Assembly: GCA_015501605.1 (NCBI GenBank)
Contig: JADNRZ010000005.1
Coordinates: 372,001 to 436,000 of the forward strand
Length of the DNA stretch: 64,000 nt
Source of the DNA: Panaeolus papilionaceus
Taxonomy: Eukaryota; Basidiomycota; Agaricomycetes; Agaricales
Reading direction: 5' to 3'
The position numbers and the translations under genes were made by a program. The notes under the pieces were generated by a model that was not told where the DNA came from, did no database searches, and saw only the letters and a list, made by a program, of their open reading frames with translations. This document shows, piece by piece, positions 1-12,703 of this stretch (positions within the stretch are counted from its first letter, which is position 1; every line of letters begins with the position of its first letter).

Positions 1-496
1 ATAATTGTACGACTATACACGTCAGCGCTGTGAATAAAAGATGTAGATTGAGCTCTGTCGTTGAATTTGCTAAGCTAGGGATAAATCCCCAATTGGTGAC
101 GACAAATTGATATGTCGCTCGCGATATCAAAGCCAGGTGCACGGTATCTAAGATGCTAAAGCGGATGTCAGTTTTCAATAGGCATCATCGCACACGTACA
201 ACTAAGCTGGGCCTCACCAGACAGTCGCCACCTATGTAACGGAGTGGGTCAGTTTGATATCACGATGATAGCAAGCGACGTACAATCAATTTATTCCTTC
301 GATGATCATGGGGGAAATTGTCGTAGTAACTGAAAGCCTGAACTGTCAGCATTCCTTGAAAGAATGCTGCAAACAGGACTGCAAGTAGATTCAGTAAATC
401 GAAAGCATCTTGATGTGATTGAGACCTTACCCCGACGAACATCGCCCCATATGTCGAGTCCAGTGCATTACTTGGCCCCGAGCCCAGCCCTTCCAT
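1..496 (-). CDS. DUF6534-like multi-pass membrane protein (5' part, cut by window edge)
   Basis: N-terminal part of a basidiomycete DUF6534-type membrane protein of unknown function. Seen: ATG at 496; the segment TYGAMFVG; a hydrophobic stretch LFAAFFQGMLTVQAFSYY; then NFPHDHRRNK; then LDTVHLALISRA, FVVTNWG and STTELNLHLLFTAL, in the order usual for this family. My exons on the minus strand are 431-496, about 284-378, 218-231 (a 14-nt exon) and 1-155, continuing past the left edge. The last three join in frame through GT..AG introns. The first junction does not: with donor GTAAGG at 430 and acceptor at 379-380 the frame is one base short. Either I have missed the true splice sites or the gene carries a 1-base loss. 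Family assignment is from remembered sequence patterns and is fairly secure; intactness is not. Confidence 0.68.
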
Positions 497-1551
497 CTCT
501 AATCCTAGGCCTTGGGAGCGGTGAGGGATCCTTCAAAGTGGGGTTCAATACCAGCGTTCACAATCCACATGAACCATGTTTATAACTCGTTGACATAAGG
601 TACACTGTGAAAACCAGAGTCACCGAATATAACACTGGGGAAACTCTCACTCCTCCATGCCATCCCGTGAGGCCAGATGTTACGCGCATTGAAGAAAAGT
701 ACGAGAGACACGAGTAACATGAAACCCCCAGCAAGCGGTCATATAAAAATTGGCAGTTGATGCTTAGTCGATGGGTATGGCAATTCCCCGCGACGCTAGC
801 CGGGGACGCTTCGCCTCATATGCCTGTCGAGAAACAATGAAGACGGGTGATAAATAGACACGCAAGTGATCACCGCCATGGAGCTCCTTCTCGTCCAATT
901 TAAGATTGTCCTGTTAATCTTCACCATGTACCTTGAAGGTCACAGTATAAAAATAATCTAGTCATCATGGACGCAATGTCAACAGGTGAATTCAAAATTG
1001 ACGAAGCAGGATTTTATTATGATTCAAAGTATATTCGGAGCATAAACCAACCCTAAACTTGTGCTTTTGCAAACCGGCAATCCCCGAGCACTCCTCACTG
1101 CTCGGACTCACGAACCTCTCCACTCGCCTTCGAAACATGCAGCATCTTGTTTTTTTTTTTTTACGAAAGATTCTCTTTTATATTCAATGTCAGGGGACTG
1201 TTTCCAGAAAATGCTTAAGAGGTAGCCAACATCCAATTTTGATTTTGGAACACTAAACCTACAGACCAACCACGGGCAATGGCTCTGCATGGCGACCCAT
1301 TCAGCTCAATCATTATGTAACAACCAGGACTCGCAATTCAAGTGAGCACTCAAACCAGTACAGGTGCCATCAGTTTTGTGGTCATCTCCGGCAATGTCTG
1401 ACATGTTCATAACCGGTTCGTCAGCATGTTAGTCATAGGAGTCGATAGTATTGGTGGTATACTTAAGAGGTTGAGCAAGATTCAACATTGGCCATCGCTT
1501 GAACATCTCTTATACATCAGGTCGCACATTGCAATCTTTGACTAGTTCAAC
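497..1551. other. intergenic, no gene seen
   Basis: About 1 kb between two divergently transcribed genes (minus gene ending upstream, plus gene starting at 1552). Only short unsupported open frames and a T-rich tract near 1147-1161. It should contain both promoters, but I see no clear TATA box or other motif. Confidence 0.6.
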
Positions 1552-2877
1552 ATGGCAACATACAAACTCCCCGATGGAATTTCCTCTAAACTCCTCCGTG
1601 TTCTCGACCTCGATATGCACATCCTCGAAGCACTACCGCAATCGAACTCCCCGCGCTTCCCAGCTAGACCACCCCTCATTATCTTACTTCACGGTTTTCC
1701 AGAGCTTGCGTATTCATGGCGAAAAATTATGGTACCCCTTGCTCAGCAAGGCTATCGTGTCATCGCACCTGATCAAAGAGGATATGGACGTACAGTGGTC
1801 ACTGGCTCCGGGGAACAAAGTCAAAAGATCGAGTATAATGAAGATCTTACACCCTACACACAAAGCAAGCTTGCCAAAGACATCATCGCACTCATATCAG
1901 TTCTTGGGTATGATACTACGTCAAACATTGCCCCCATCGTCAGTATAGTCGGCCATGATTTCGGTTCGATGGTCGCTGGGTGGTGTGTGCTTCTCAAGCC
2001 AGAACTCTTCGCACGAGGTGGTATCGTGTTTATGAGTCTACCCTTTACTGGAACCTCTAGAACACAGGTTGAATCGAGTAATGGAAAAACAGCAGTGCAG
2101 ATCCTCAATGGGACATTGTCAACAATCACACCTCCCCGAAAGCACTACACCATCTACCTCTCGACCCCGGAGGCAAATTCGGACCTCCTCGCTGGATTTT
2201 CTGAGAATGTTATCAAATCCAACTCAGCTTTGTCTGAGAGTGCGTCAAGGCAATCCAATCCGTCCCTTCATACATTCCTTCGAACATTCTACCATACCAA
2301 ATCAGCTGATTGGCATCACGGCGCTGACCCTCACTCGTTACTCGATCGTGATACCGCCAAATCCATGCTCTCGCTCTCATCTGCCCCACCAGAGGCGCAA
2401 CTCAAGGTCCTTCAGGCTTTCGCGTCACTCCCTTATTATTATGTCATGCCTCTCAACTCCTCCATGCCAGAGGCCATTATATCCTATGTTCAACCCCACA
2501 ATGACCTTCGATTCTCTGACCGCTGGCTCAGCGACGAAGAGCTCGGCGTCTACGTGTCAGAGTTCTCCAGGCGAGGATTTCAAGGAGGCCTCAACTGGTA
2601 TCGTGCCGTCACCGAGGGAAATACAGGGTTAACGGCTACTGAGGCCTCGAATATCAAGAATCAAATCACGATTCCTGCTGCCTACATATCCGGGAAGAAG
2701 GACTGGGGCGTTTATCAACAGCCTGGCGCTGTTGATCTGATGCGCCAGATGACTAGGATGGCCGACGAGAATTTTGTGTTGCTTGAAGGCGCAGGGCATT
2801 GGGTCCAACAGGAGCAATCAGAGGCCGTTATTCATCATTTGTTAAGATTTATTAACAGCAGTGTGGGTAACCATTAG
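1552..2877 (+). CDS. alpha/beta hydrolase, epoxide hydrolase-like
   Basis: Single-exon gene for a 441-residue alpha/beta hydrolase of the epoxide hydrolase group, which adds water to epoxides (family knowledge). Seen: oxyanion-hole motif HGFPE at residues 47-51; DQRGYGR at about 74-80; nucleophile-elbow GHDFGS at 134-139 with Asp136 as the likely nucleophile; likely acid Asp384 in GKKDWG; catalytic His416 in GAGHW. An Asp rather than Ser nucleophile, together with HGFP, points to epoxide hydrolase rather than an ordinary esterase. Tyr-rich cap segments (PYYYVMPL, LNWYRAV) could supply the ring-opening tyrosines. The ATG at 1552 is the first in frame and the protein has full family length. I see no signal peptide, so it is probably cytosolic or peroxisomal. 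Substrate cannot be inferred. Confidence 0.85.
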   Translation: MATYKLPDGISSKLLRVLDLDMHILEALPQSNSPRFPARPPLIILLHGFPELAYSWRKIMVPLAQQGYRVIAPDQRGYGRTVVTGSGEQSQKIEYNEDLTPYTQSKLAKDIIALISVLGYDTTSNIAPIVSIVGHDFGSMVAGWCVLLKPELFARGGIVFMSLPFTGTSRTQVESSNGKTAVQILNGTLSTITPPRKHYTIYLSTPEANSDLLAGFSENVIKSNSALSESASRQSNPSLHTFLRTFYHTKSADWHHGADPHSLLDRDTAKSMLSLSSAPPEAQLKVLQAFASLPYYYVMPLNSSMPEAIISYVQPHNDLRFSDRWLSDEELGVYVSEFSRRGFQGGLNWYRAVTEGNTGLTATEASNIKNQITIPAAYISGKKDWGVYQQPGAVDLMRQMTRMADENFVLLEGAGHWVQQEQSEAVIHHLLRFINSSVGNH

Positions 2878-3466
2878 GGAATGTGAACGCCGTTGTAACT
2901 GTTGTAATTATTGTAATATAGCTGCTCATCATACCCTTAAGACGCTCGTGATAGAATCATAAGTATCGCAACAGACTGTCTCAGCGCTACTAACTACGAA
3001 TACCTGGTGTGCTGAATTTTGGATTTTCAGATTCGAGCTAATAAGACGCTCCTCAAAAGCTCCTCAAAGCTTCGAATTCTTTGGAAATACAAACCTGGTT
3101 CTTTGTTCCTAAGTTAATCCTATTTAAAATGAGATAAAACGGCTCCTTGTTACTCAAAATACTGTACAAAAAACCCGTGCGTGCGACCTAGATGAAATGA
3201 TTGTGTGGATGACAATGAAAGCAAAATGGGGAGAATGAAGTCAACTACTACTTAAATGAAATTAAATCGTCATAAATCATTTCAAATGTGAACAGCTATA
3301 CTAAATGCCTGCATAAAAAACCACAAAAAGTGGGGACGAAAAGAAATCACAGGATCATGGACCTGCGTTGGCTAGTCTGTCGCTAAAGTACATGTTCATG
3401 TGGCAGCATAGTGTCCAAAGTTCATAGGAGCTGAACTCAAAGAGTCCTATCAGCACTTGACAAAAG
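2878..3466. other. intergenic between convergent genes
   Basis: AT-rich 3'-flank shared by two convergent genes. Nothing beyond presumed polyadenylation regions is visible. Confidence 0.6.
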
Positions 3467-6400
3467 CTATAAATCGTATCGAGGTGAAGGTGTCCGTGTA
3501 GCGAATGAAGAAGAAGCAAGTGCACTCGACATATCGGCGTTGGAGCTTTTACCCCTAACGGTCGACATCGTGCTCGATACTCCGGGGGACGGCAGGCCTA
3601 ACACACGATTCACCAGAATACTAGGGTCGAAAGGGCGAGGTCTATATTCCTCTGGTAGAGGGGGTAGATCTTCAGCTTCACCATTTGTGAACTGTGGCAT
3701 CGAGCTTGATGCTGTTGTCCGCTTGGACGCCATTCCTTCCGAAATACCGTGGTTGAAGTGCAACTCCGATATAGACATTGGGCCCATGCTTTCTGTTGGG
3801 GAGTCCAGACCGCTCATAGTAGGGTGCTGATGCAAGCCGGTGAGATGAGAGCTACCAGTCGTCCCAGATGCCAGTGTTAGAGCACGAGTCGAATCGGGTT
3901 GTGAGCGTCGACTCCGATGATTGTTGCTCTTGCTAGAACCAGACCGCCTTTCAGGACTTGAATCAGGCTGCATGACGTGGTGCGGGGAGGGAGGAATAGC
4001 AATTTTGAAGGGAATAGGGAACGTGCTCGAGTCGGTTGAGAGAGCGCCTTCCGTCTCGGCCCCAATCTCAACTTCGCCTGAATAGGGCGACTTTTGTGAG
4101 CCGGATGACGACGATTCCTGCAGCCCGTGCGCATTGGTGCCTAAGCTGGGTACCGTCGTGTTGCTCCACCTCGACTTAGGATTGCCAGAGGGTTTCTTTG
4201 CACCAGAAGAGCCTGTAGCATCACTGGGTATCGTTGTATTGCTCCATCTGGATTTGGGATCCTTGATAGGTAGAGGTGGTGCAGGTTCCTCCCATCGACC
4301 AAACTCCTCGCTGGCAGAAGCCACAGTTTTTGCAGAGCGAGAACGAGAGAGAATAGACGCTTCGTATGAGCTAGTAAAGTCCAAGAAGGAAGTGACGCCA
4401 TCAGATGGCGATTTGGACGTGCTGTTGTTGTTGTGCTCAGCTTTGGATGGTGCAAGGGTAAGGGGAGTTAGCCTGAAGGGTGCCTTTGATGTGCCTTGGA
4501 CGAATTCCGGCGTTCGGGTTGGCATAGACATGCGCCTGGACGAACCGGAGCTCTTTGAGCGACCGCTAAGGGTCTCAAAACGCACATGAGATAACGCAGA
4601 GGAAATTCGAGAGTGCTTCTTGGCGTCCTTGCCTTTGACCTCCACTTTGCTTTTCTGCCTTCTTGACCCGTGACTCGACAGGGAACGCAAGTCGAAGTCG
4701 ACGCGGAAAGGACTGGTTTCGGTTACGCTCAGAAAAAGCCCATTCTCGGGGTGGACGTCGACTTCTTGAGGATCAGACTCCTCAGATTTAGTGGCTTGAG
4801 TGAGGGCATTGCTCGCTTGAGAGTCGCGTGCGTTTGTCGGCTGCTTCGAAGGCTGCGAATGACTGCTTTCGGAGATGCTTTGAACGTCGGGAAGCATGCT
4901 TCGGCGGAAGGTATCAGACGCATCAATGCCAAGGCCTTGCATGAAGGACCTTCTGGAGACATCTGCATGATACCCCGAGGCTGGGCGAACGCTGGTACGG
5001 GGACTTAGACTACGAAGGACTTCGTGCAGTGAGGGTGGGTCGAGGAGACTTTCGTGGCGATGATGGACATTAGGTGGTAATGAAGGACGCTGATGTGCTG
5101 TATCAAGGTGATATTCTGTTTGAAAAGGTTGAGAAGACAACGGGTGACCATGATCAGGGTCTGAATGAACTGGGTCAAACAGTGCGTATTGTTGATGTTG
5201 GTTTGTTTGAGCAGGAGGGCCAATGGCATGCACCAGACTTGAGGGAAGTGAGGAGACAAACGAATTTGATGTGTGAAGAGATGTTGATGCGGCGTATGAT
5301 GGAGGCGAAGCAGGGAATTCGTTGGGTGAGGGCTGAGCAGCCATAAATGACGATATATAGCCATCCGAGGGGGGACGAGCTGACCCAGCGGTGAGGCCGT
5401 TTGTCAGCTGAGAGTGCCGCACAGGAAACTCTAGCTTTATACTTGGCGACCAAGAGCGACCTGTTATCTGACGGGCTTTGCCCTTCCTCTTCGCCTTCAC
5501 CTTTCGTGCGGAGGATGTGTCACTAGGTGGGATAGAAACAGCTTCTGCGGACCATTCGTACGTTGCAAGCATGTCGTCTTCGTCGTCGCCCTGCTTCTCA
5601 TCCAAGTTTCCGGAATTTCTGACGCTGAGAGGCAGGTCCACTCCACGAAAGCTACGATCCGCCGTTTCCCTCCGCCACCGTGAGAAGCCACTTCTTCCAC
5701 TTCCACCGTCAACATCCTTGACATGTACACCAAAGCCCTTACTACCGTTCTGAGCAATGTCGATTACGGGATCGCGCTCTTTGGCGTTGTAATGGTAGAT
5801 ATCTTTGGGCCCATAACCGAAATTCCGGTGACGCCGAGGTCGATAAATGAGGAAGTAGTAGAGTGCCGCCGAGATGAGTATGAAGGCCAGCATTCCACCT
5901 AAGACGAAAGCAGCCAATGTGCCTTTCGAAAAGGTCATGGTAGCCGCACGACCGTTATTGTCAGGAAGGTCGGTTGGTCCAGGAGGTGGGCTGAGAAGAA
6001 GAGCACGATAGGCAGTACCACAGCCATGGATTTAAATGAAACAAATATCAACTTTCGTGAGAAGGCGCTAACACGACGGAGAGAAGAACGACATACTTGA
6101 CTGGCGTGAACGCGTTAATTCCCCCCACCAGCAAAGCAAGCTCACCTCCATCAGCATTACGGACCTCGACGGAATGCATCAAGGATGGGTCCAGACCAGT
6201 TGCAAAATATAGTGTCGTGTTGAATATAGTAAAGGAGGACCGACCAGAAAGCGACGTTGTAACTGTACTGTTGTCCAGTGTCACTTGGTAATCTGCTGCT
6301 CCTGGAGATGTCTTGCCTTGGATAAATAGTGAAGTGCCTAATAAAGTGCGCCAAATGAAAAAAAAGCGGCGAAAAGCCGGTGTTCAGTTGTTCGGACACA

Positions 6401-7200
6401 CACACTTTTCAGTTGCTAATTTAACTCACCTCTGAAGGTTGTAATTACACGGTCTCCAATTGTTCTGGAGACGTGGAAAGAATTATTCACCGGGGATGTC
6501 TCCCTCAGCCAGCTCCCAAGAAACTGGATCTCGCTGTCATCAATGGCTTCAGGTTTGAAGCTAACGCTATAAAGAGGGAAGGGTCATCAGCCGCAGTGGC
6601 AAACATAAAAGACAATTGACAAGATATCAATCAACACAGGATCAAGTGGAAAGCATGAGAGAGAAGGACCTCGAGGTATTTACTTACTTGGACGAAATAG
6701 GTGAAGACGCAAGGATGGCTTTATCAAAGACGAGCATGGAGGTGGTGTCGGTAGCAGATTCAGGCGGGATTTGCGCAATTAAAGTGACCGTATGGCTAGC
6801 GTCGTCCAGACCATCAATGCTGGTCAGGATATTTTGATTAATATCTGGTTGGGGTGTCGCACTCTGTCCGTCGATAGTGATTTGGTACGATGCCGACGTA
6901 GCATTCCCTAGAAGCTTTATTCCTGTGCCTATTACAAGATTTGTGAGCGCTGTCCTCACAAAATCTTCCGGCAACTATACACCCACCACGCCATTGAACA
7001 GATAATGATGCACCGTTGAAGGACGTGATGTGGAGGCTTGTTCCGTTTCCTATACTGCCTTGCGCAGGAGCAAAGCCTGATTGATCATAATATGGGTTCC
7101 AGCCCGCGGAAAGGTTTGGAGTAGATAGGGTGTCGCTGAAAGGAATGTATTGAATTGTAGGTGAAGTGTCATCCAGGTCGAATGTTAAGGTGTTCTCCAT
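3467..7200 (-). CDS. single-pass membrane protein with extracellular beta-rich region and long Ser-rich cytosolic tail
   Basis: Five-exon gene, complement(join(3467..5990,6097..6337,6430..6566,6688..6922,6987..7200)), in-frame total 3351 nt, 1116 residues. The N-terminal ~285 residues are a presumed extracellular region with many N-x-S/T sites (NGTS, NATS, NNS, NSTV). A Pro-rich linker NPPPGPTDLPDNN follows. Then comes one transmembrane segment (LAAFVLGGMLAFILISAAL), a basic stop-transfer RPRRHR, and about 800 residues of low-complexity Ser/Pro/Arg-rich cytosolic tail. This layout recurs in Agaricomycete proteins of unknown function with a sensor-like appearance, but no catalytic domain is seen. 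I chose the ATG at 7200 because longer reading begins only at TTG. A signal peptide is not obvious, so an extra upstream exon is possible. Two repeated RWSNTT motifs in the tail are a small oddity. Confidence 0.8.
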
Positions 7201-8580
7201 GGAACCATAAACTCGAGACCAGCACGATGATGGAGGAAGAATGAAAGAGAACTCGCTAAAAAGTGAGCCTGGAAGCGATAATTTCAAACGCGGGGATATC
7301 AGGTCCAGTAGTCCTCAGCTGATCGGGTGATCAAATTCCCTGCTGACGACGACGCTCGGTACTGGTCGCAGTTGCGCTAATTTGACGTATAAAAGCGTCA
7401 GGTTTTCAAACTCTCTAGACACTTAGATTGCACCAAACTGGCGCGTAAAGCGCCTTATCACTACAGCTTGGGGGATGATAGGATGGGGGATCAAAGTATC
7501 CCTTGGAGTTACAACAGCCTTTTAGGTCAACCGTGTGCACTATTGCTAAAACGGATTCCAGCAGTCGTCTATTTCCATTTGGATTGTCATACCGACCAGT
7601 TAAACTTGGTCAACATTTCTCGCCATTCTTTAGGGGGGTACGCCCCTCATTCATACACCAAACAACGTTTCGATGGCTGTTCTGAGGACTCAGGAAAGGG
7701 TCTTTTCGCAAGGAAGTTTTGTCATGATGTATGCAAATGCACAAAGTTCTGATCATTGACCGCGAACCTCAAATAGAATTCCAACTCATACCAGCCCCTA
7801 ATCGTTTCCTGTGATAAGATACGCCACTTTTTTTGTATTTGATTGAGATATGTCGTAGTCTCCCCTTCAAAATTTTATTCACGAAAAGGATACCATCACG
7901 AGGTTTTCTTGGGCGGGACATCTGCCAAACTGAAATGGCCTCCGGAGAAGGTGGTAGCTGACATATGAGTCTAACAATAACCACAGATAACTACTCACCA
8001 TCACACCCCACATCGACCAACTATCGGGGATGAGAAAACTATACTTCCATTTTATTATGGAAGTGTCGAACAGGTACTTAGATATGCTGATGGTCACTCC
8101 CTGTTCATGTCAGGTACATCAGTGTTCGCAACCAACCTTACCCATCTTAATCATTCACATTCACAACGCTGATGAACACCAACCCATGAGCTACAGTACG
8201 GTGTTTGCGGCACTGTATTTCCCCTTCTTCCGTTTCATTTCGGCTCCTCTTCCATCCGAGGTCCTTGGAAATCGCATCATTAGTATTTTTGCACCATCTG
8301 CAACTTCGAATCAATCTCAATTCTGAATTCATTTATTCAGCCCATCAACATGCCAAATAACCGACCTCAGAACTGCTAGGAAATGCCAGAGTTGTTTGAC
8401 GTGTTAAGTACATCCTAAGTAAATGGAGCAGCATCCGGGACGGAGCTGCAGCATTGCTTGACTATGAATATTATCAACTGTCCCAGTTTATAAGTATCGT
8501 TATAAAAAAGGATTAACTCACAACAGCAAAACCAATGCAGTGGCAGAGGTAAATCACCGTCAAGCGATATGGCTTGTGCG
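7201..8580. other. intergenic, no gene seen
   Basis: 1.4 kb between the start of the membrane-protein gene and the 3' end of the first F-box gene. Only short open frames without recognisable domains on either strand; no RNA gene or repeat recognised. Confidence 0.55.
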
Positions 8581-10556
8581 CTAGGATTCGTCACTCTCTG
8601 TCCCCTCGGAGCCAGAGTCATCGTCGCTTTCCTCTCGCAGGTCATCATCATCCCTGCTCTCCTCTCGTCCATCCCACATAACATCTGAGACGACTTCCCG
8701 GACTTTCATAACATCTACTTCCCATAGGTTGATACACCTAGAAAAACGCATGTGTTGTAGCGGCGCGCCAAGTTCGCAACGGTACATCAAAAATTCGTAG
8801 AATGTGTGCCAATCAATAGCATCAAGGTCGTTGGGCAAGACATATTCTCTAGATCCCAAATCAACACGGTCAAAGGACAGGTGTGTGAGATTGCAGAAGC
8901 GCGTAGCTGATGTTGAGTCAAGTTCGAGCTTCGAATCGGTCTCTTCGTCATCATAGAAAACTCCCATGGCGGGATCGTTATCAGCATAGTCGAAAAATTT
9001 GAGGGCGGTGTTCGTAGTGAAAGATAGCGATTCCAAGGAAGGCAGCTGGGCTAGGAACGCCCACCCACGCTCTGTCGGTGAAATATCCAAATATACCGCT
9101 CCTAGCTTGCGTAGAGGGAATGTCGAAAAGAAGGTTTGTAGGAGCTGAGGTGCACTGGCGATACATGGCTCAATAGTGATAGACAATGATGATTGCGGAA
9201 TAGACGAATCCTCAAGAAGATCTGGATGCGCTGTAGGGGAGCGTTTAGCGAAGTCGACGTTCTTCTGCACCCATCCTCTTATCGAAAGGCCGTCGTCAAC
9301 CTCCTCGGCCATCAGAGCTCTAATTCCACACTTTGCTTGTGCTGCTATTCGTCCACATAACCACGCCGTCGACAATGACAACGAAAAATTGCGGAATGCA
9401 GATTTGAATGAATTTGGTGTCGGATTTTCCTCTTCAAAACTGATATGAATGTCGATTTGCGTTTTTAAGGGGACTGCAATATGGCGGAAAATGACGGTTG
9501 CATCTTTTACTGTTCCAGAGAAGTAGATGTGCTCCAAAAACCTGAATTCGACAACCAGATCTTGTAGAAAATCTTCAGGGCCCTCAGGTAATGCGCCCCC
9601 AGATAAGGACAATTCTTTGAGCTGTAACAGTCGTCCCAGGGCATGAAAGAACTCCTCGAGTGTCCCAGTCAAAGGGGAGGATACCTTCAATGTTGTCAAC
9701 CCAGTGAAGAGCAAGGACGACCAAGGAAGCTTCCAGCCATCTACCTCGAGATTGCGGAGGTTCGGGAGTCCTGCAGGGGAAAATGGGGGTGCCCCAACGA
9801 ACATCATGATACTAAATGAATATGTTTCGATGGGAAGATTTGAGAGCACCAGCGTTTCAAGGAGTGGCGCGACAGTGGTGGAGAATTTGTTCAAGATAAT
9901 GGTCAGGTCTCTCATCAATTGAGTTCTGTCTAGGAGTGGTTTGGGTAAGTAAAGTCGCAGGCACCGAAAACGGTGAAGTTGGTCTAGTGTGGCGAGCAAC
10001 TGTTCCTTGTTACTCTTGATGGGTGGGATGCTGACGATGAGTGTTGCTTGCCGCGATCGTTCCATGGATATTTGAGTCCATTCAGTTTTCATGGATAGGT
10101 CGATATCGGTCCAAAGCTGGGCGGTATCTAAAACGACAGATCTCCAGAGCCGACAAACACTAGCCAGTTTAATCCAATCATACTTTGGTCGTATTCGTTT
10201 GCCCGTGCAACCGAAGTCGTCGCTGCACACTTGTTGCACATATATGAATATTCTGGAGAACAATTCCGTCGGTAGTTTAAAACACGGCGCAAGGTCATTT
10301 CTTCTCTTTTGAATGCGCTCTAGCTCGAGTTGTAAAGCAGCAATGCGACTGTCTAGCTGACGACGCTCAGCTTCAACATCTTGCAAACCTGTATGGCAAA
10401 TTTTAGCTTTGGTATATTTGTAGAACAAGACTTCTTTTCACCATGACATGTATCAACAAGTTCTTTTTCGACGATAAAACTATCTGTGGGTCGATGCCTG
10501 TGGACATTTGGGGGTGGCGGTTCGTTGCAAGTTGCAATGTTTGGCTCAGTCTTCAT
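8581..10556 (-). CDS. F-box protein with degenerate leucine-rich region
   Basis: Predicted substrate receptor of an SCF ubiquitin ligase (family role). Main exon 8581-10388 encodes a coiled-coil start (DVEAERRQLDSRIAALQLEL), a basic KRRNDLAP, the F-box core LPTELFSRIFIYVQ, then CRLWRSVVLDTAQLWTDI typical of Agaricomycete F-box-like proteins. A long leucine-rich C-terminus follows, and the tail is very acidic (DDDLREESDDDSGSEGTES). The main exon has no early in-frame ATG, so a first exon is needed. My best candidate is 10442-10556 (ATG at 10556, donor GTGAAA), which gives 640 residues in frame. The start is the weak point. It lies tandem with a second F-box gene 200 bp upstream in the same orientation. 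Targets are unknown. Confidence 0.8.
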
Positions 10557-10758
10557 AGCTGTTGTGTGATCCGGGCCTGAATTGATCCGTCTGGGGAAAT
10601 AGTAACCTGGACGTAACTTCTGGAATCTGGACCATGCTTGAGCGCGATGCACATCCTCATTGTGGATCGATGACCAATGGCCACTTGAATGGTGTGGACT
10701 ACTATGATAGATACTAGAATACTTCAATAAGTCATAAAACTTAGTCGTAAATCACTGG

Positions 10759-12584
10759 TCATAAGTCCCTGCTAGCATTTGAATCCCCTTCCAATTTGAC
10801 AACCTTATCCCACTCCACACCATCGACCAATTCTTTTGCGTCTTCGAGATCATGCTCCTGTAAATTAATGCACGAGGAGAGGCGAAGCCGCCGTATTGGT
10901 GCATCGAGCAAGTGGCGAATATACAAGATTTCGATGAGTCGCTTCCAGTGTAAAGATTCACAGTCTTCCGATTTGCATATCTGTCCTAAGGCGAAGTTAA
11001 CCCCCTCAAAAGACAGTCGCTTGACGTTGCGGAAGTAGGTTGGTAGAACCTGAGGGGTTGGTATCTCCTGCGTTTCTTTATTGTTATTTAACGCCGTGTC
11101 AATCGCGGGATCACTGTCAAGGTATTCCACGAAACTTAGTGCGGTGCGAGGATGTAAACTGATGGACTCCAGGGATGGAAGCTCTCCCAAAACAGTCCAT
11201 GCCTCGTCCGTCGGGTCCATGTCCAAGCAGATTGAAACTAGGTTGCGGAAAGGAAAAAGGGAGAAACCCAGGTGGGCTATTTCACTGGCGTCGTCCAAAT
11301 CTTGAAGGGAAACATAAAGTGGAGCACGAGGGACGTAGTCCCTCACTTTTTCATCAGGTACTGCTGCGGGATGGGCAGCAAAATCGATGCATTCGTGCCA
11401 GCCTTCGAATGTAAAGTACCCTGCTATCTGAAGCACTCGGATAGTGCGCAGGAAATGGTGAGTCGTAGCAGGACTTGATAGGGGCTTCTTTATCCAGGCC
11501 CAGTCGAGAGCTGACGCAAATTCGGAGATGAGGGTGTACAAATCCAAAGCTTCTTCTTCGTCACTCTCCCTAGGGAGGTCCAATTCCAAGTGGAGTCTTG
11601 CGGACACTGGCAATGAAACGTGTTCCAACAAACTTTGAGCGTCATTAATTCGTGATACCACCGTCAGAATTTGAAGAAATGGTAATGGTATAACGCGCCC
11701 CACAGCAGAGCTGGGAGGATCGTCAGCCGCGAACGCGACACCCAAATGAAGGGACCGGAGCCCTGGCATCCTATCTAGGGCGTCCAAGAAGTCGTTCAGA
11801 TCCCCGAGCATATAGGCAATGTTTTCACCGTCAGCGTTTACTGACAGGGAGGAGAGTCCGTTGAATAAGGAAGAAGTCCATGGCAGGCACCAGCCACTGA
11901 GCTCCAAACTCTGAAGGTTTGGCGTCCCTTCGCTTAGAAAGCCATAAGGTAGCGTGGCAGCACTATTATTTCTCCCTTTTGTGCACTTGAACATCAGGCT
12001 TTGAAGTAATGGTGCAGACGCTGAGCATAACGGCGACAAATAGGCAGCACGGAATTGAACAGCGGTTTTGATTATTTCCAATGAGCGAATCCTATGTGAT
12101 TCCTCCAAGGTGGTTTTGAGGTATTCCTTGGCCTCCTCTTCTATATTAGCTGGAACGACAATTGAAAGAGGCAAACCAGCAGATCTCTCCTTGCTCATTT
12201 GAATCCACCGGGTTGGGAGTCCAAAATCCAAATGTGACCATAGTGACGGGTCATTGATTGCAACGCATCTCCAACGCTGGCACACCCAGGTGATATAAAT
12301 GATGGATTTGGATTGGTTTTTATCGCAATTGCGAAGATGCAGAAATATTTTGTAGAGGATTGCAGAAGGTAACTTTGTATCGGGAGCTAGTTGATTTCTT
12401 CTTCGACCGAGTTGACGGATTTCGCACTTTAATGCATGAATTTTGGCATCACATTGCTTACGCTCGTAATCGACGTTCAAATTAATGCTTGACTCGTCTT
12501 TATTTGCTGATTTGCGGCAAAGTACTAGTATATGAGTAATGACCAAAATAGCACAATTTAAACTTCTCTACCGATATTCGTCAT
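10759..12584 (-). CDS. F-box protein with degenerate leucine-rich region
   Basis: Two-exon gene, complement(join(10759..12524,12572..12584)), 592 residues. The 13-nt first exon carries the start codon (MTNI) and joins in frame through donor GTAGAG and acceptor CTAG. Seen: helical start (ERKQCDAKIHALKCEIRQL), RRRNQLAP, F-box core LPSAILYKIFLHL, then CQRWRCVAINDPSLWSHLDF, SAPLLQSL, EGTPNLQSLELSGWCLPW and a long leucine-rich region, ending LRLSSCINLQEHDLE. Same architecture as the neighbouring F-box gene, so a tandem duplicate. Presumed SCF adaptor; target unknown. The start codon lies only about 110 bp from the left end of a mobile element (12704-15160), which therefore occupies this gene's promoter side. 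Confidence 0.87.
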
Positions 12585-12703
12585 GGTGCTGTCGAATCCA
12601 CAGATTTACGGTGCAACAGGTAAAATAGACAAGCTTCCAAAGGAAACACTGGGCTGAGATAAATGAGTACTAGTGACTGTACAGAGTAGACCCAAGTTCA
12701 AGT

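Noticed and set aside
10353..10727. 124-codon minus-strand frame upstream of the first F-box gene as an independent gene
   Set aside because: It opens with TTG. Its central part (10442-10556, from a real ATG) serves better as the missing first exon of the F-box gene because the splice joins in frame.
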